Source: Pardosa pseudoannulata (Eukaryota; Arthropoda; Arachnida; Araneae; Lycosidae). Taken from it: DNA of 64,000 nt. The DNA is taken from positions 1,075,774 to 1,139,773 of the forward strand of contig CM063509.1 of NCBI GenBank assembly GCA_032207245.1, read 5' to 3'. How positions within the stretch are numbered: the stretch's first letter is position 1; every line of letters starts with the position of its first letter. A program made the translations under genes and the position numbers. The notes under the pieces are model-generated. The model was not told where the DNA came from and ran no database searches. It was given only the letters and a program-made list of their open reading frames with translations. This document shows, piece after piece, positions 39,875-53,048 of this stretch.

Positions 39875-41539
39875 TCACCGTGTAGGTCTTTTAAAGACGA
39901 AGAGTTTGATACTATATTTTATATAATTTATTCTGTTTATAAGAGCAGAATCGCGAACGTGTAAATTTTCTGTAGTTGAATTTTGCGAATTTTCCGCTGT
40001 TTTCGGAAATATACCCAAATAACTCCTCCATTTTCTGTTGAAACATGGAACAATGCATATCACCGTGTAGGTCTCTTAAAGACGAAGAGATTGATACTAT
40101 ATTTATTATAATTCATTCTGTTTATAAGAGCAGAATCGCGAACGAGTAAATTTTCTGTAGTTGAATTTTGCGAATTTTCCGCTGTTTTCGGAAATATACC
40201 CAAATAACTCCTCAATTTACTTTTGAAACATGGAACTATGCATATCACCGTGTAGGTCTCTTAAAGACGAAGATTTTGATACTATATTTTATATAATTTA
40301 TTCTGTTTATAAGAGCAGAATCGCGAACGTGTAAATTCTCTGTAGTTGAATTTTGCGAATTTTCCGCTGTTTTCGGAAATATACCCAAATAACTCCTCCA
40401 TTTTCTGTTGAAACATGGAACAATGCATATCACCGTGTAGGTCTCTTAAAGACGAAGAGTTTGATACTATATTTTTTATAATTTATTCTGTTTATAAGAG
40501 CAGAATCGCGAACGTGTAAATTCTCTGTAGTTGAATTTTGCGAATTTTCCGCTGTTTTCGGAAATATACCCAAATAACTCCTCCATTTTCTGTTGAAACA
40601 TGGAACGTTGCATATCACCGTGTAGGTCTTTTAAAGACGAAGAGTTTGATACTATATTTTTTATAATTTATTCTGTTTATAAGAGCAGAATCGCGAACGT
40701 GTAAATTTTCTGTAGTTGAATTTTGCGAATTTTCCGCTGTTTTCGGAAATATACCCAAATAACTCCTCCATTTTCTGTTGAAACATGGAACAATGCATAT
40801 CACCGTGTAGGTCTCTTAAAGACGAAGAGATTGATACTATATTTATTATAATTCATTCTGTTTATAAGAGCAGAATCGCGAACGTGTAAATTTTCTGTAG
40901 TTGAATTTTGCGAATTTTCCGCTGTTTTCGGAAATATACACAAATAACTCCTCCATTTTCTGTTGAAACATGGAACAATGCATATCACCGTGTAGGTCTC
41001 TTAAAGACGAAGAGATTGATACTATATTTATTATAATTCATTCTGTTTATAAGAGCAGAATCGCGAAAGTGTAAATTTTCTGTAGTTGAATTTTGCGAAT
41101 TTTCCGCTGTTTTCGGAAATATACCCAAATAACTCCTCCATTTTCTGTTGAAACATGGAACAATGCATATCACCGTGTAGGTCTTTTAAAGACGATGAGA
41201 TTGATACTATATTTATTATAATTCATTCTGTTTATAAGAGCAGAATCGCGAAAGTGTAAATTTTCTGTAGTTGAATTTTGCGAATTTCTCGCTGTTTTCG
41301 GAAATATACCCAAATAACTCCTCCATTTTCTGTTGAAACATGGAACAATGCATATCACCGTGTAGGTCTCTTAAAGACGAAGAGATTGATACTATATTTA
41401 TTATAATTCATTCTGTTTATAAGAGCAGAATCGCGAAAGTGTAAATTTTCTGTAGTTGAATTTTGCGAATTTTCCGCTGTTTTCGGAAATATACCCAAAT
41501 AACTCCTCCATTTTCTGTTGAAACATGGAACAATGCATA

Positions 41540-42464
41540 TCACCGTGTAGGTCTCTTAAAGACGAAGAGATTGATACTATATTTATTATAATTCATTCTG
41601 TTTATAAGAGCAGAATCGCGAACGAGTAAATTTTCTGTAGTTGAATTTTGCGAATTTTCCGCTGTTTTCAAAAATATACCTAAATAACTCCTCCATTTCC
41701 TTTTGAAACATGGAACAATGCATATCACCGTGTAGGTCTCTTAAAGACGAAGAGATTGATACTATATTTATTATAATTCATTCTGTTTATAAGAGCAGAA
41801 TCGCGAAAGTGTAAATTTTCTGTAGTTGAATTTTGCGAATTTTCCGCTGTTTTCGGAAATATACCCAAATAACTCCTCCATTTTCTGTTGAAACATGGAA
41901 CAATGCATATCACCGTGTAGGTCTCTTAAAGACGAAGAGATTGATACTATATTTATTATAATTCATTTTGTTTATAAGAGCAGAATCGCGAAAGTGTAAA
42001 TTTTCTGTAGTTGAATTTTGCGAATTTTCCGCTGTTTTCGGAAATATACCCAAATAACTCCTCCATTTTCTGTTGAAACATGGAACAATGCATATCACCG
42101 TGTAGGTCTCTTAAAGACGAAGAGATTGATACTATATTTATTATAATTCATTCTGTTTATAAGAGCAGAATCGCGAAAGTGTAAATTTTCTGTAGTTGAA
42201 TTTTGCGAATTTTCCGCTGTTTTCGGAAATATACCTAAATAACTCCTCCATTTTCTGTTGAAACATGGAACATTGCATATCACCGTGTAGGTCTTTTAAA
42301 GACGAAGAGTTTGATACTATATTTTTTATAATTTATTCTGTTTATAAGAGCAGAATCGCGAACATGTATATTTTCTGTAGTTGAATTTTGCGAATTTTCC
42401 GCTGTTTTCGGAAATATACCCAAATAACTCCTCCATTTTCTGTTGAAACATGGAACAATGCATA
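41540..42464. repeat. Five-monomer block, copy 2
   Basis: Copy 2 of the block at 38949, 925 bp, in the same order and with the same diagnostic changes. Private differences include ttttcaaaaatata and catttccttttg in its first monomer. Confidence 0.75.
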
Positions 42465-45400
42465 TCACCGTGTAGGTCTCTTAAAGACGAAGAGATTGAT
42501 ACTATATTTATTATAATTTATTCTGTTTATAAGAGCAGAATCGCGAACGTGTAAATTTTCTGTAGTTGAATTTTGCGAATTTTCCGCTGTTTTCGGAAAT
42601 ATATTCAAATAACTCCTCCATTTTCTGTTGAAACATGGAACAATGCATATCACCGTGTAGGTCTTTTAAAGACGAAGAGATTGATACTATATTTATTATA
42701 ATTCATTCTGTTTATAAGAGCAGAATCGCGAACGTGTAAATTTTCTGTAGTTGAATTTTGCGAATTTTCCGCTGTTTTCGGAAATATACCCAAATAACTC
42801 CTCAATTTAATGTTGAAACATGGAACAATGCATATCACCGTGTAGGTCTCTTAAAGACGAAGAGATTGATACTATATTTATTATAATTCATTCTGTTTAT
42901 AAGAGCAGAATCGCGAAAGTGTAAATTTTCTGTAGTTGAATTTTGCGAATTTTCCGCTGTTTTCGGAAATATACCCAAATAACTCCTCCATTTTCTGTTG
43001 AAACATGGAACAATGCATATCACCGTGTAGGTCTCTTAAAGACGAAGAGATTGATACTATATTTATAATAATTCATTCTGTTTATAAGAGCAGAATCGCG
43101 AAAGTGTAAATTTTCTGTAGTTGAATTTTGCGAATTTTCCGCTGTTTTCGGAAATATACCCAAATAACTCCTCCATTTTCTGTTGAAACATGGAACAATG
43201 CATATCACCGTGTAGGTCTCTTTAAGACGAAGAGATTGATACTATATTTATTATAATTCATTCTGTTTATAAGAGCAGAATCGCGAACGTGTAAATTTTC
43301 TGTAGTTGAATTTTGCGAATTTTCCGCTGTTTTCGGAAATATACCCAAATAACTCCTCCATTTTCTGTTGAAACATGGAACAATGCATATCACCGTGTAG
43401 GTCTTTTAAAAACGAAGAGATTGATACTATATTTATTATAATTCATTCTGTTTATAAGAGCAGAATCGCGAACGTGTAAATTTTCTGTAGTTGAATTTTG
43501 CGAATTTTCCGCTGTTTTCGGAAATATACCTAAATAACTCCTCCATTTTCTGTTGAAACATGGAACAATGCATATCACCGTGTAGGTCTCTTAAAGACGA
43601 AGAGATTGATACTATATTTATTATAATTCATTCTGTTTATAAGAGCAGAATCGCGAACGTGTAAATTTTCTGTAGTTGAATTTTGCGAATTTTCCGCTGT
43701 TTTCGGAAATATACCTAAATAACTCCTCCATTTTCTGTTGAAACATGGAACAATGCATATCACCGTGTAGGTCTCTTAAAGACGAAGAGATTGATACTAT
43801 ATTTATTATAATTCATTCTGTTTATAAGAGCAGAATCGCGAAAGTGTAAATTTTCTGTAGTTGAATTTTGCGAATTTTCCGCTGTTTTCGGAAATATACC
43901 CAAATAACTCCTCCATTTTCTGTTGAAACATGGAACAATGCATATCACCGTGTAGGTCTTTTAAAGACGAAGAGATGGATACTATATTTATTATAATTCA
44001 TTATGTTTATAAGAGCAGAATCGCGAACGTGTAAATTTTCTGTAGTTGAATTTTGCGAATTTTCCGCTGTTTTCGGAAATATACCTAAATAACTCCTCCA
44101 TTTTCTGTTGAAACATGGAACGTTGCATATCACCGTGTAGGTCTTTTAAAGACGAAGAGTTTGATACTATATTTTATATAATTTATTCTGTTTATAAGAG
44201 CAGAATCGCGAACGTGTAAATTTTCTGTAGTTGAATTTTGCGAATTTTCCGCTGTTTTCGGAAATATACCCAAATAACTCCTCCATTTTCTGTTGAAACA
44301 TGGAACAATGCATATCACCGTGTAGGTCTCTTAAAGACGAAGAGATTGATACTATATTTATTATAATTCATTCTGTTTATAAGAGCAGAATCGCGAACGT
44401 GTAAATTTTCTGTAGTTGAATTTTGCGAATTTTCTCCTGTTTTCGGAAATATACCCAAATAACTCCTCAATTTTCTGTTGAAACATGGAACAATGCATAT
44501 CACCGTGTAGGTCTCTTAAAGACGAAGAGATTGATACTATATTTATTATAATTCATTCTGTTTATAAGAGCAGAATCGCGAACGTGTAAATTTTCTGTAG
44601 TTGAATTTTGCGAATTTTCCGCTGTTTTCGGAAATATACCCAAATAACTCCTCCATTTTCTGTTGAAACATGGAACAATGCATATCACCGTGTAGGTCTC
44701 TTAAAGACGAAGAGATTGATACTATATTTATTATAATTCATTCTGTTTATAAGAGCAGAATCGCGAACGTGTAAATTTTCTGTAGTTGAATTTTGCGAAT
44801 TTTCCGCTGTTTTCGGAAATATACCCAAATAACTCCTCCATTTTCTGTTGAAACATGGAACAATGCATATCACCGTGTAGGTCTCTTAAAGACGAAGAGA
44901 TTGATACTATATTTATTATAATTCATTTTGTTTATAAGAGCAGAATCGCGAACGTGTAAATTTTCTGTAGTTGAATTTTGCGAATTTTCCGCTGTTTTCG
45001 GAAATATACCCAAATAACTCCTCAATTTACTGTTGAAACATGGAACAATGCATATCACCGTGTAGGTCTCTTAAAGACGAAGAGATTGATACTATATTTA
45101 TTATAATTCATTCTGTTTATAAGAGCAGAATCGCGAACGTGTAAATTTTCTGTAGTTGAATTTTGCGAATTTTCCGCTGTTTTCGGAAATATACCTAAAT
45201 AACTCCTCCATTTTCTGTTGAAACATGGAACAATGCATATCACCGTGTAGGTCTCTTAAAGACGAAGAGATTGATACTATATTTATTATAATTCATTCTG
45301 TTTATAAGAGCAGAATCGCGAACATGTAAATTTTCTGTAGTTGAATTTTGCGAATTTTCCGCTGTTTTCGGAAATATACCTAAATAACTCCTCCATTTTC

Positions 45401-46624
45401 TGTTGAAACATGGAACAATGCATATCACCGTGTAGGTCTTTTAAAGACGAAGAGTTTGATACTATATTTTATATAATTTATTCTGTTTATAAGAGCAGAA
45501 TCGCGAACGTGTAATTTTTCTGTAGTTGAATTTTGCGAATTTTCCGCTGTTTTCGGAAATATACCTAAATAACTCCTCCATTTTCTGTTGAAACATGGAA
45601 CAATGCATATCACCGTGTAGGTCTCTTAAAGACGAAGAGATTGATACTATATTTATTATAATTCATTCTGTTTATAAGAGCAGAATCGCGAAAGTGTAAA
45701 TTTTCTGTAGTTGAATTTTGCGAATTTCTCGCTGTTTTCGGAAATATACCCAAATAACTCCTCCATTTTCTGTTGAAACATGGAACAATGCATATCACCG
45801 TGTAGGTCTCTTAAAGACGAAGAGATTGATACTATATTTATTATAATTCATTCTGTTTATAAGAGCAGAATCGCGAACGTGTAAATTTTCTGTAGTTGAA
45901 TTTTGCGAATTTTCCGCTGTTTTCGGAAATATACCTAAATAACTCCTCCATTTTCTGTTGAAACATGGAACAATGCATATCACCGTGTAGGTCTCTTAAA
46001 GACGAAGAGATTGATACTATATTTATTATAATTCATTTTGTTTATAAGAGCAGAATCGCGAAAGTGTAAATTTTCTGTAGTTGAATTTTGCGAATTTTCC
46101 GCTGTTTTCGGAAATATACCCAAATAACTCCTCCATTTTCTGTTGAAACATGGAACAATGCATATCACCGTGTAGGTCTTTTAAAGACGAAGAGATTGAT
46201 ACTATATTTATTATAATTCATTCTGTTTATAAGAGCAGAATCGCGAACGTGTAAATTTTCTGTAGTTGAATTTTGCGAATTTTCCGCTGTTTTCGGAAAT
46301 ATACCTAAATAACTCCTCCATTTTCTGTTGAAACATGGAACAATGCATATCACCGTGTAGGTCTCTTAAAGACGAAGAGATTGATACTATATTTATTATA
46401 ATTTATTCTGTTTATAAGAGCAGAATCGCGAACGTGTAAATTTTCTGTAGTTGAATTTTGCGAATTTTCCGCTGTTTTCGGAAATATACCCAAATAACTC
46501 CTCCATTTTCTGTTGAAACATGGAACAATGCATATCACCGTGTAGGTCTCTTAAAGACGAAGAGATTGATACTATATTTATTATAATTCATTCTGTTTAT
46601 AAGAGCAGAATCGCGAAAGTGTAA

Positions 46625-46724
46625 NNNNNNNNNNNNNNNNNNNNNNNNNNNNNNNNNNNNNNNNNNNNNNNNNNNNNNNNNNNNNNNNNNNNNNNNNNNN
46701 NNNNNNNNNNNNNNNNNNNNNNNN
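46625..46724. other. Assembly gap, 100 N
   Basis: Exactly 100 N lie between gtgtaa and cccaaat. Within one monomer these landmarks are 49 bp apart, so the run is not in repeat phase and reads as a placeholder of fixed size. The number of missing monomers is unknown. Confidence 0.98.
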
Positions 46725-47325
46725 CCCAAATAACTCCTCCATTTTCTGTTGAAACATGGAACAATGCATATCACCGTGTAGGTCTTTAAAAAACGAAGAG
46801 ATTGATACTATATTTATTATAATTCATTATGTTTATAAGAGCAGAATCGCGAACGTGTAAATTTTCTGTAGTGGATATTTGCGAATTTTCCGCTGTTTTC
46901 GGAAATATACCCAAATAACTCCTCCATTTTCTGTTGAAACATGGAACAATGCATATCACCGTGTAGGTCTTTTAAAGACGAAGGGATTGATACTATATTT
47001 ATTATAATTCATTACGTTTATAAGAGCACAATCGCGAACGTGTAAATTTTCTGTAGTTGAATTTTGCGAATTTTCCGCTGTTTTTGGAAATATACCCAAA
47101 TAACTCCTCCATTTTCTGTTGAAACATGGAACAATGCATATCACCGTGTAGGTCTTTTAAAGACGAAGAGATTGATACTATATTTATTATAATTCATTCT
47201 GTTTATAAGAGCAGAATCGCGAAAGTGTAAATTTTCTGTAGTTGAATTTTGCGAATTTTCCGCTGTTTTCGGAAATATACCCAAATAACTCCTCCATTTT
47301 CTGTTGAAACATGGAACAATGCATA

Positions 47326-48061
47326 TCACCGTGTAGGTCTTTTAAAGACGAAGAGTTTGATACTATATTTTTTATAATTTATTCTCTTTATAAGAGCAGA
47401 ATCGCGAACGTGTAAATTTTCTGTAGTTGAATTTTGCGAATTTTCCGCTGTTTTCGGAAATATACCCAAATAACTCCTCCATTTTCTGTTGAAACATGGA
47501 ACAATGCATATCACCGTGTAGGTCTTTTAAAGACGAAGAGATTGATACTATATTTATTATAATTCATTATGTTTATAAGAGCAGAAACGCGAAAGTGTAA
47601 ATTTTCTTTATTTTAAATTTGCGATTTTTCCGCTGTTTTTGGAAATATACCCAAATAACTCCTCAATTTAATGTTGAAACATGGAACAATGCATATCACC
47701 GTGTAGGTCTCTTAAAGACGAAGAGATACTATATTTATTATAATTCATTCTGTTTATAAGAGCAGAATCGCGAACGTGTAAATTTTCTGTAGTTGAATTT
47801 TGCGAATTTTCCGCTGTTTTCGGAAATATACCCAAATAACTCCTCCATTTTCTGTTGAAACATGGAACAATGCATATCACCGTGTAGGTCTTTTAAAGAC
47901 GAAGAGTTTGATACTATATTTTTTATAATTTATTATGTTTATAAGAGCAGAATCGCGAACATGTAAATTTTCTGTAGTTGAATTTTGCGAATTTTCCGCT
48001 GTTTTCGGAAATATACCTAAATAACTCCTCCATTTTCTGTTGAAACATGGAACAATGCATA
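47326..48061. repeat. Four-monomer block, copy 1
   Basis: The order is K with attctcttta; D with agaaacgcgaaag; a 181-bp copy lacking 4 bp in gagattgatact; K with attatg and aacatg. A related order occurs at 49725-50464, about 13 monomers away. Confidence 0.65.
47511..47695. repeat. Class D monomer linked to a 4-bp-deletion monomer
   Basis: A late-type D copy with agaaacgcgaaag. The next monomer (47696-47876, 181 bp) reads gagatact instead of gagattgatact. The same pairing occurs at 56564/56749 and, with a D-like mosaic, at 61962/62151. Confidence 0.8.
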
Positions 48062-49724
48062 TCACCGTGTAGGTCTCTTAAAGACGAAGAGATTGATACT
48101 ATATTTATTATAATTCATTCTGTTTATAAGAGCAGAATCGCGAAAGTGTAAATTTTCTGTAGTTGAATTTTGCGAATTTTCCGCTGTTTTCTGAAATATA
48201 CCCAAATAACTCCTCCATTTTCTGTTGAAACATGGAACAATGCATATCACCGTGTAGGTCTTTTAAAGACGAAGAGATTGATACTATATTTATTATAATT
48301 CATTATGTTTATAAGAGCAGAATCGCGAACGTGTAAATTTTCTGTAGTTGAATTTTGCGAATTTTCCGCTGTGTTCGGAAATATACCCAAATAACTCCTC
48401 CATTTTCTGTTGAAACGTGGAACAATGCATATCACCGTGTAGGTCATTTAAAGACGAAGGGATTGATACTATATTTATTATAATTCATTATGTTTATAAG
48501 AGCAGAATCGCGAACGTGTAAATTTTCTGTAGTTGAATTTTGCGAATTTTCCGCTGTTTTCGGAAATATACCCAAATAACTCCTCCATTTTTTGTTGAAA
48601 CATGGAACAATGCATATCACCGTGTAGGTCTCTTAAAGACGAAGAGATTGATACTATATTTATTATAATTCATTCTGTTTATAAGAGCAGAATCGCGAAC
48701 GTGTAAATTTTCTGTAGTTGAATTTTGCGAATTTTCCGCTGTTTTCGGAAATATACCCAAATAACTCCTCCATTTTCTGTTGAAACATGGAACAATGCAT
48801 ATCACCGTGTAGGTCTTTTAAAGACGAAGAGATTGATACTATATTTATTATCATTCATTATGTTTATAAGTGTAGAATCGCGAACGTGTAAATTTTCTGT
48901 AGTTGAATTTTGCGAATTTTCCGCTGTTTTCGGAAATATACCCAAATAACTCCTCCATTTTCTGTTGAAACATGGAACAATGCATATCACCGTGTAGGTC
49001 TTTAAAAAACGAAGAGATTGATACTATATTTATTATAATTCATTAAGTTTATAAGAGCAGAATCGCGAACGTGTAAATTTTCTGTAGTTGAATTTTGCGA
49101 ATTTTCCGCTGTTTTCGGAAATATACTCAAATAACTCCTCCATTTTCTGTTGAAACATGGAACAATGCATATCACCGTGTAGGTCTTTTAAAGACGAAGA
49201 TTGATACTATATTTTTTATAATTCATTATGTTTATAAGAGCAGAATCGCGAACGTGTAAATTTTCTGTAGTTGAATTTTGCGAATTTTCCGCTGTTTTCG
49301 GAAATATACCCAAATAACTCCTCCATTTTCTGTTGAAACATGGAACAATGCATATCACCGTGTAGGTCTTTTAAAGACGAAGAGATTGATACTATATTTA
49401 TTATAATTCATTATGTTTATAAGAGCAGAATCGCGAACGTGTAAATTTTCTGTAGTTGAATTTTGCGAATTTTCCGCTGTTTTCGGAAATATACCCAAAT
49501 AACTCCTCCATTTTCTGTTGAAACATGGAACAATGCATATCACCGTGTAGGTCTTTTAAAGACGAAGAGATTGATACTATATTTATTATAATTCATTATG
49601 TTTATAAGAGCAGAATCGCGAACATGTAAATTTTCTGTAGTTGAATTTTGCGAATTTTCCGCTGTTTTCGGAAATATACCCAAATAACTCCTCCATTTTC
49701 TGTTGAAACATGGAACAATGCATA

Positions 49725-50464
49725 TCACCGTGTAGGTCTTTTAAAGACGAAGAGTTTGATACTATATTTTTTATAATTTATTCTCTTTATAAGAGCAGAA
49801 TCGCGAACGTGTAAATTTTCTGTAGTTGAATTTTGCGAATGTTTCGCTGTTTTCTGAAATATACCCAAATAACTCCTCCATTTTCTGTTGAAACATGGAA
49901 CAATGCATATCACCGTGTAGGTCTTTTAAAGACGAAGAGATTGATACTATATTTATTATAATTCATTATGTTTATAAGAGCAGAAACGCGAAAGTGTAAA
50001 TTTTCTGTAGTTTAAATTTGCGAATTTTCCGCTGTTTTCGGAAATATACCCAAATAACTCCTCCATTTTCTGTTGAAACATGGAACAATGCATATCACCG
50101 TGTAGGTCTCTTAAAGACGAAGAGATTGATACTATATTTATTATAATTCATTCTGTTTATAAGAGCAGAAACGCGAAAGTGTAAATTTTCTGTAGTTGAA
50201 TTTTGCGAATTTTCCGCTGTTTTCGGAAATATACCCAAATAACTCCTCCATTTTCTGTTGAAACATGGAACAATGCATATCACCGTGTAGGTCTTTTAAA
50301 GACGAAGAGTTTGATACTATATTTTTTATAATTTATTATGTTTATAAGAGCAGAATCGCGAACATGTAAATTTTCTGTAGTTGAATTTTGCGAATTTTCC
50401 GCTGTTTTCGGAAATATACCCAAATAACTCCTCCATTTTCTGTTGAAACATGGAACAATGCATA
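49725..50464. repeat. Four-monomer block, copy 2
   Basis: The order is K with attctcttta; copy with agaaacgcgaaag and a ttaaatttgcg remnant; copy with agaaacgcgaaag; K with attatg and aacatg. The D tract in the second monomer and the 4-bp deletion in the third are absent, consistent with conversion to standard sequence. Confidence 0.6.
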
Positions 50465-51574
50465 TCACCGTGTAGGTCTTTTAAAGACGAAGAGATTGAT
50501 ACTATATTTATTATAATTCATTCTGTTTATAAGAGCAGAATCGCGAACGTGTAAATTTTCTGTAGTTGAATTTTGCGAATTTTCCGCTGTTTTCGGAAAA
50601 ATACTCAAATAACTCCTCCATTTTCTGTTGAAACATGGAACAATGCATATCACCGTGTAGGTCTTTTAAAGACGAAGAGATTGATACTATATTTATTATA
50701 ATTCATTCTGTTTATAAGAGCAGAATCGCGAACGTGTAAATTTTCTGTAGTTGAATTTTGCGAATTTTCCGCTGTTTTCGGAAATATACCCAAATAACTC
50801 CTCCATTTTCTGTTGAAACATGGAACAATGCATATCACCGTGTAGGTCTCTTAAAGACGAAGAGATTGATACTATATTTATTATAATTCATTATGTTTAT
50901 AAGAGCAGAATCGCGAACGTGTAAATTTTCTGTAGTTGAATTTTGCGAATTTTCCGCTGTTTTCGGAAATATACGAAAATAACTCCTCAATTTAATGTTG
51001 AAACATGGAACAATGCATATCACCGTGTAGGTCTCTTAAAGACGAAGGGATTGATACTATATTTATTATAATTCATTATGTTTATAAGAGCAGAATCGCG
51101 AACGTGTAAATTTTCTGTAGTTGAATTTTGCGAATTTTCCGCTGTTTTCGGAAATATACCCAAATAACTCCTCCATTTTCTGTTGAAACATGGAACAATG
51201 CATATCACCGTGTAGGTCTTTTAAAGACGAAGAGATTGATACTATATTTATTATAATTCATTCTGTTTATAAGAGCAGAATCACGAACGTGTAAATTTTC
51301 TGTAGTTGAATTTTGCGAATTTTCCGCTGTTTTCGGAAATATACCCAAATAACTCCTCCATTTTCTGTTGAAACATGGAACAATGCATATCACCGTGTAG
51401 GTCTCTTAAAGACGAAGAGATTGATACTATATTTATTATAATTCATTTTGTTTATAAGAGCAGAATCGCGAACGAGTAAATTTTCTGTAGTTGAATTTTG
51501 CGAATTTTCCGCTGTTTTCGGAAATATACCCAAATAACTCCTCCATTTTCTGTTGAAACATGGAACAATGCATA

Positions 51575-51942
51575 TCACCGTGTAGGTCTTTTAAAGACGA
51601 AGAGATTGATACTATATTTATTATAATTCATTCTGTTTATAAGAGCAGAATCGCGAACGTGTAAATTTTCTTTATTTTAATTTTGCGATTTTCCGCTGTT
51701 TTTGGAAATATACCCAAATAACACCTCAATTTAATGTTGAAACATGGAACAATGCGTATCACCGTGTAGGTCTCTTAAAGACGAAGAGATTGATACTATA
51801 TTTATTATAATTCATTTTGTTTATAAGTGCAGAATCGCGAACGTGTAAATTTTCTTTATTTTAATTTTGCGATTTTTCCGCTGTTTTTGGAAATATACCC
51901 AAATAACACCTCAATTTAATGTTGAACATGGAACAATGCATA
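51575..51942. repeat. Two adjacent class D monomers
   Basis: Two D copies, 184 bp each, stand in tandem. This is the only place with consecutive D monomers. Both share acacctcaatttaatg, which is private to this pair, indicating a local duplication. The first ends caatgcgtat and the second has ttgaacatgg with one A missing. Confidence 0.8.
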
Positions 51943-52493
51943 TCACCGTGTAGGTCTCTTAAAGACGAAGAGATTGATACTATATTTATTATAATTCATT
52001 TTGTTTATAAGAGCACAATCGCGAACGTGTGAATTTTCTGTAGTTGAATTTTGCGAATTTTCCGCTGTTTTCGGAAATATACCCAAATAACTCCTCCATT
52101 TTCTGTTGAAACATGGAACAATGCATATCACCGTGTAGGTCTTTTAAAGACGAAGAGATTGATACTATATTTATTATAATTCATTCTGTTTATAAGAGCA
52201 GAATCGCAAACGTGTGAATTTTCTGTAGTTGAATTTTGCGAATTTTCCGCTGTTTTCGGAAATATACCCAAATAACTCCTCCATTTTCTGTTGAAACATG
52301 GAACAATGCATATCACCGTGTAGGTCTTTTAAAGACGAAGAGATTGATACTATATTATAATTCATTCTGTTTATAAGAGCAGAATCACGAATGTGTGAAT
52401 TTTCTGTAGTTGAATTTTGCGAATTTTCCGCTGTTTTCGGAAATATACCCAAATAACTCCTCCATTTTCTGTTGAAACATGGAACAATGCATA

Positions 52494-53048
52494 TCACCGT
52501 GTAGGTCTTTTAAAGACGAAGAGATTGAGACTATATTTATTATAATTCATTATGTTTATAAGAGCAGAATCGCGAACGTGTAAATTTTCTTTGTTTTAAT
52601 TTTGCGATTTTTCCGCTGTTTTTGGAAATATAAAAAAATAACTCCTCAATTTAATGTTGAAACATGGAACAATGCATATCACCGTGTAGGTCTTTTAAAG
52701 ACGAAGGGATTGATACTATATTTATTATAATTCATTATGTTTATAAGAGCAGAATCGCGAACGTGTAAATTTTCTGTAGTTGAATTTTGCGAATTTTCCG
52801 CTGTTTTCGGAAATATACCCAAATAACTCCTCCATTTTCTGTTGAAACATGGAACATTGCATATCACCGTGTATGGCTCTTAAAGACGAAGAGTTTGATA
52901 CTATATTTATTATAATTCATTCTGTTTATAAGAGCAGAATCGCGAACGTGTAAATTTTCTGTAGTTGAATTTTGCGAATTTTCCGCTGTTTTCCGAAATA
53001 TACCCAAATAACTCCTCCATTTTCTGTTGAAACATGGAACAATGCATA
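52494..53048. repeat. Three-monomer D-led block, copy 1
   Basis: A D copy with ctttgttttaatt is followed by a cattatg copy ending ggaacattgc, then a copy with gagtttg, N-type block and ttttccgaaat. The parallel order is at 55455-56009. Confidence 0.65.

Larger units (their letters stand above)
32475..46624. repeat. Array section 6: second patterned domain
   Basis: This section mixes N, K and I copies with recurrent modules. A copy ending ggaacattgc is followed by a K copy at 33213, 36173, 37468, 39504 and 42095. Copies with catgtatatt occur at 38579, 39689 and 42280. Copies with aatttctcgctg occur at 35988, 41170 and 45610. The monomer at 32845 is 183 bp. cattatg is scarce here. No gene is seen. 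Confidence 0.8.

Noticed and set aside
46535..46774. Minus-strand frame spanning the N gap
   Set aside because: It is open only because N codons are not stops; its length is meaningless.
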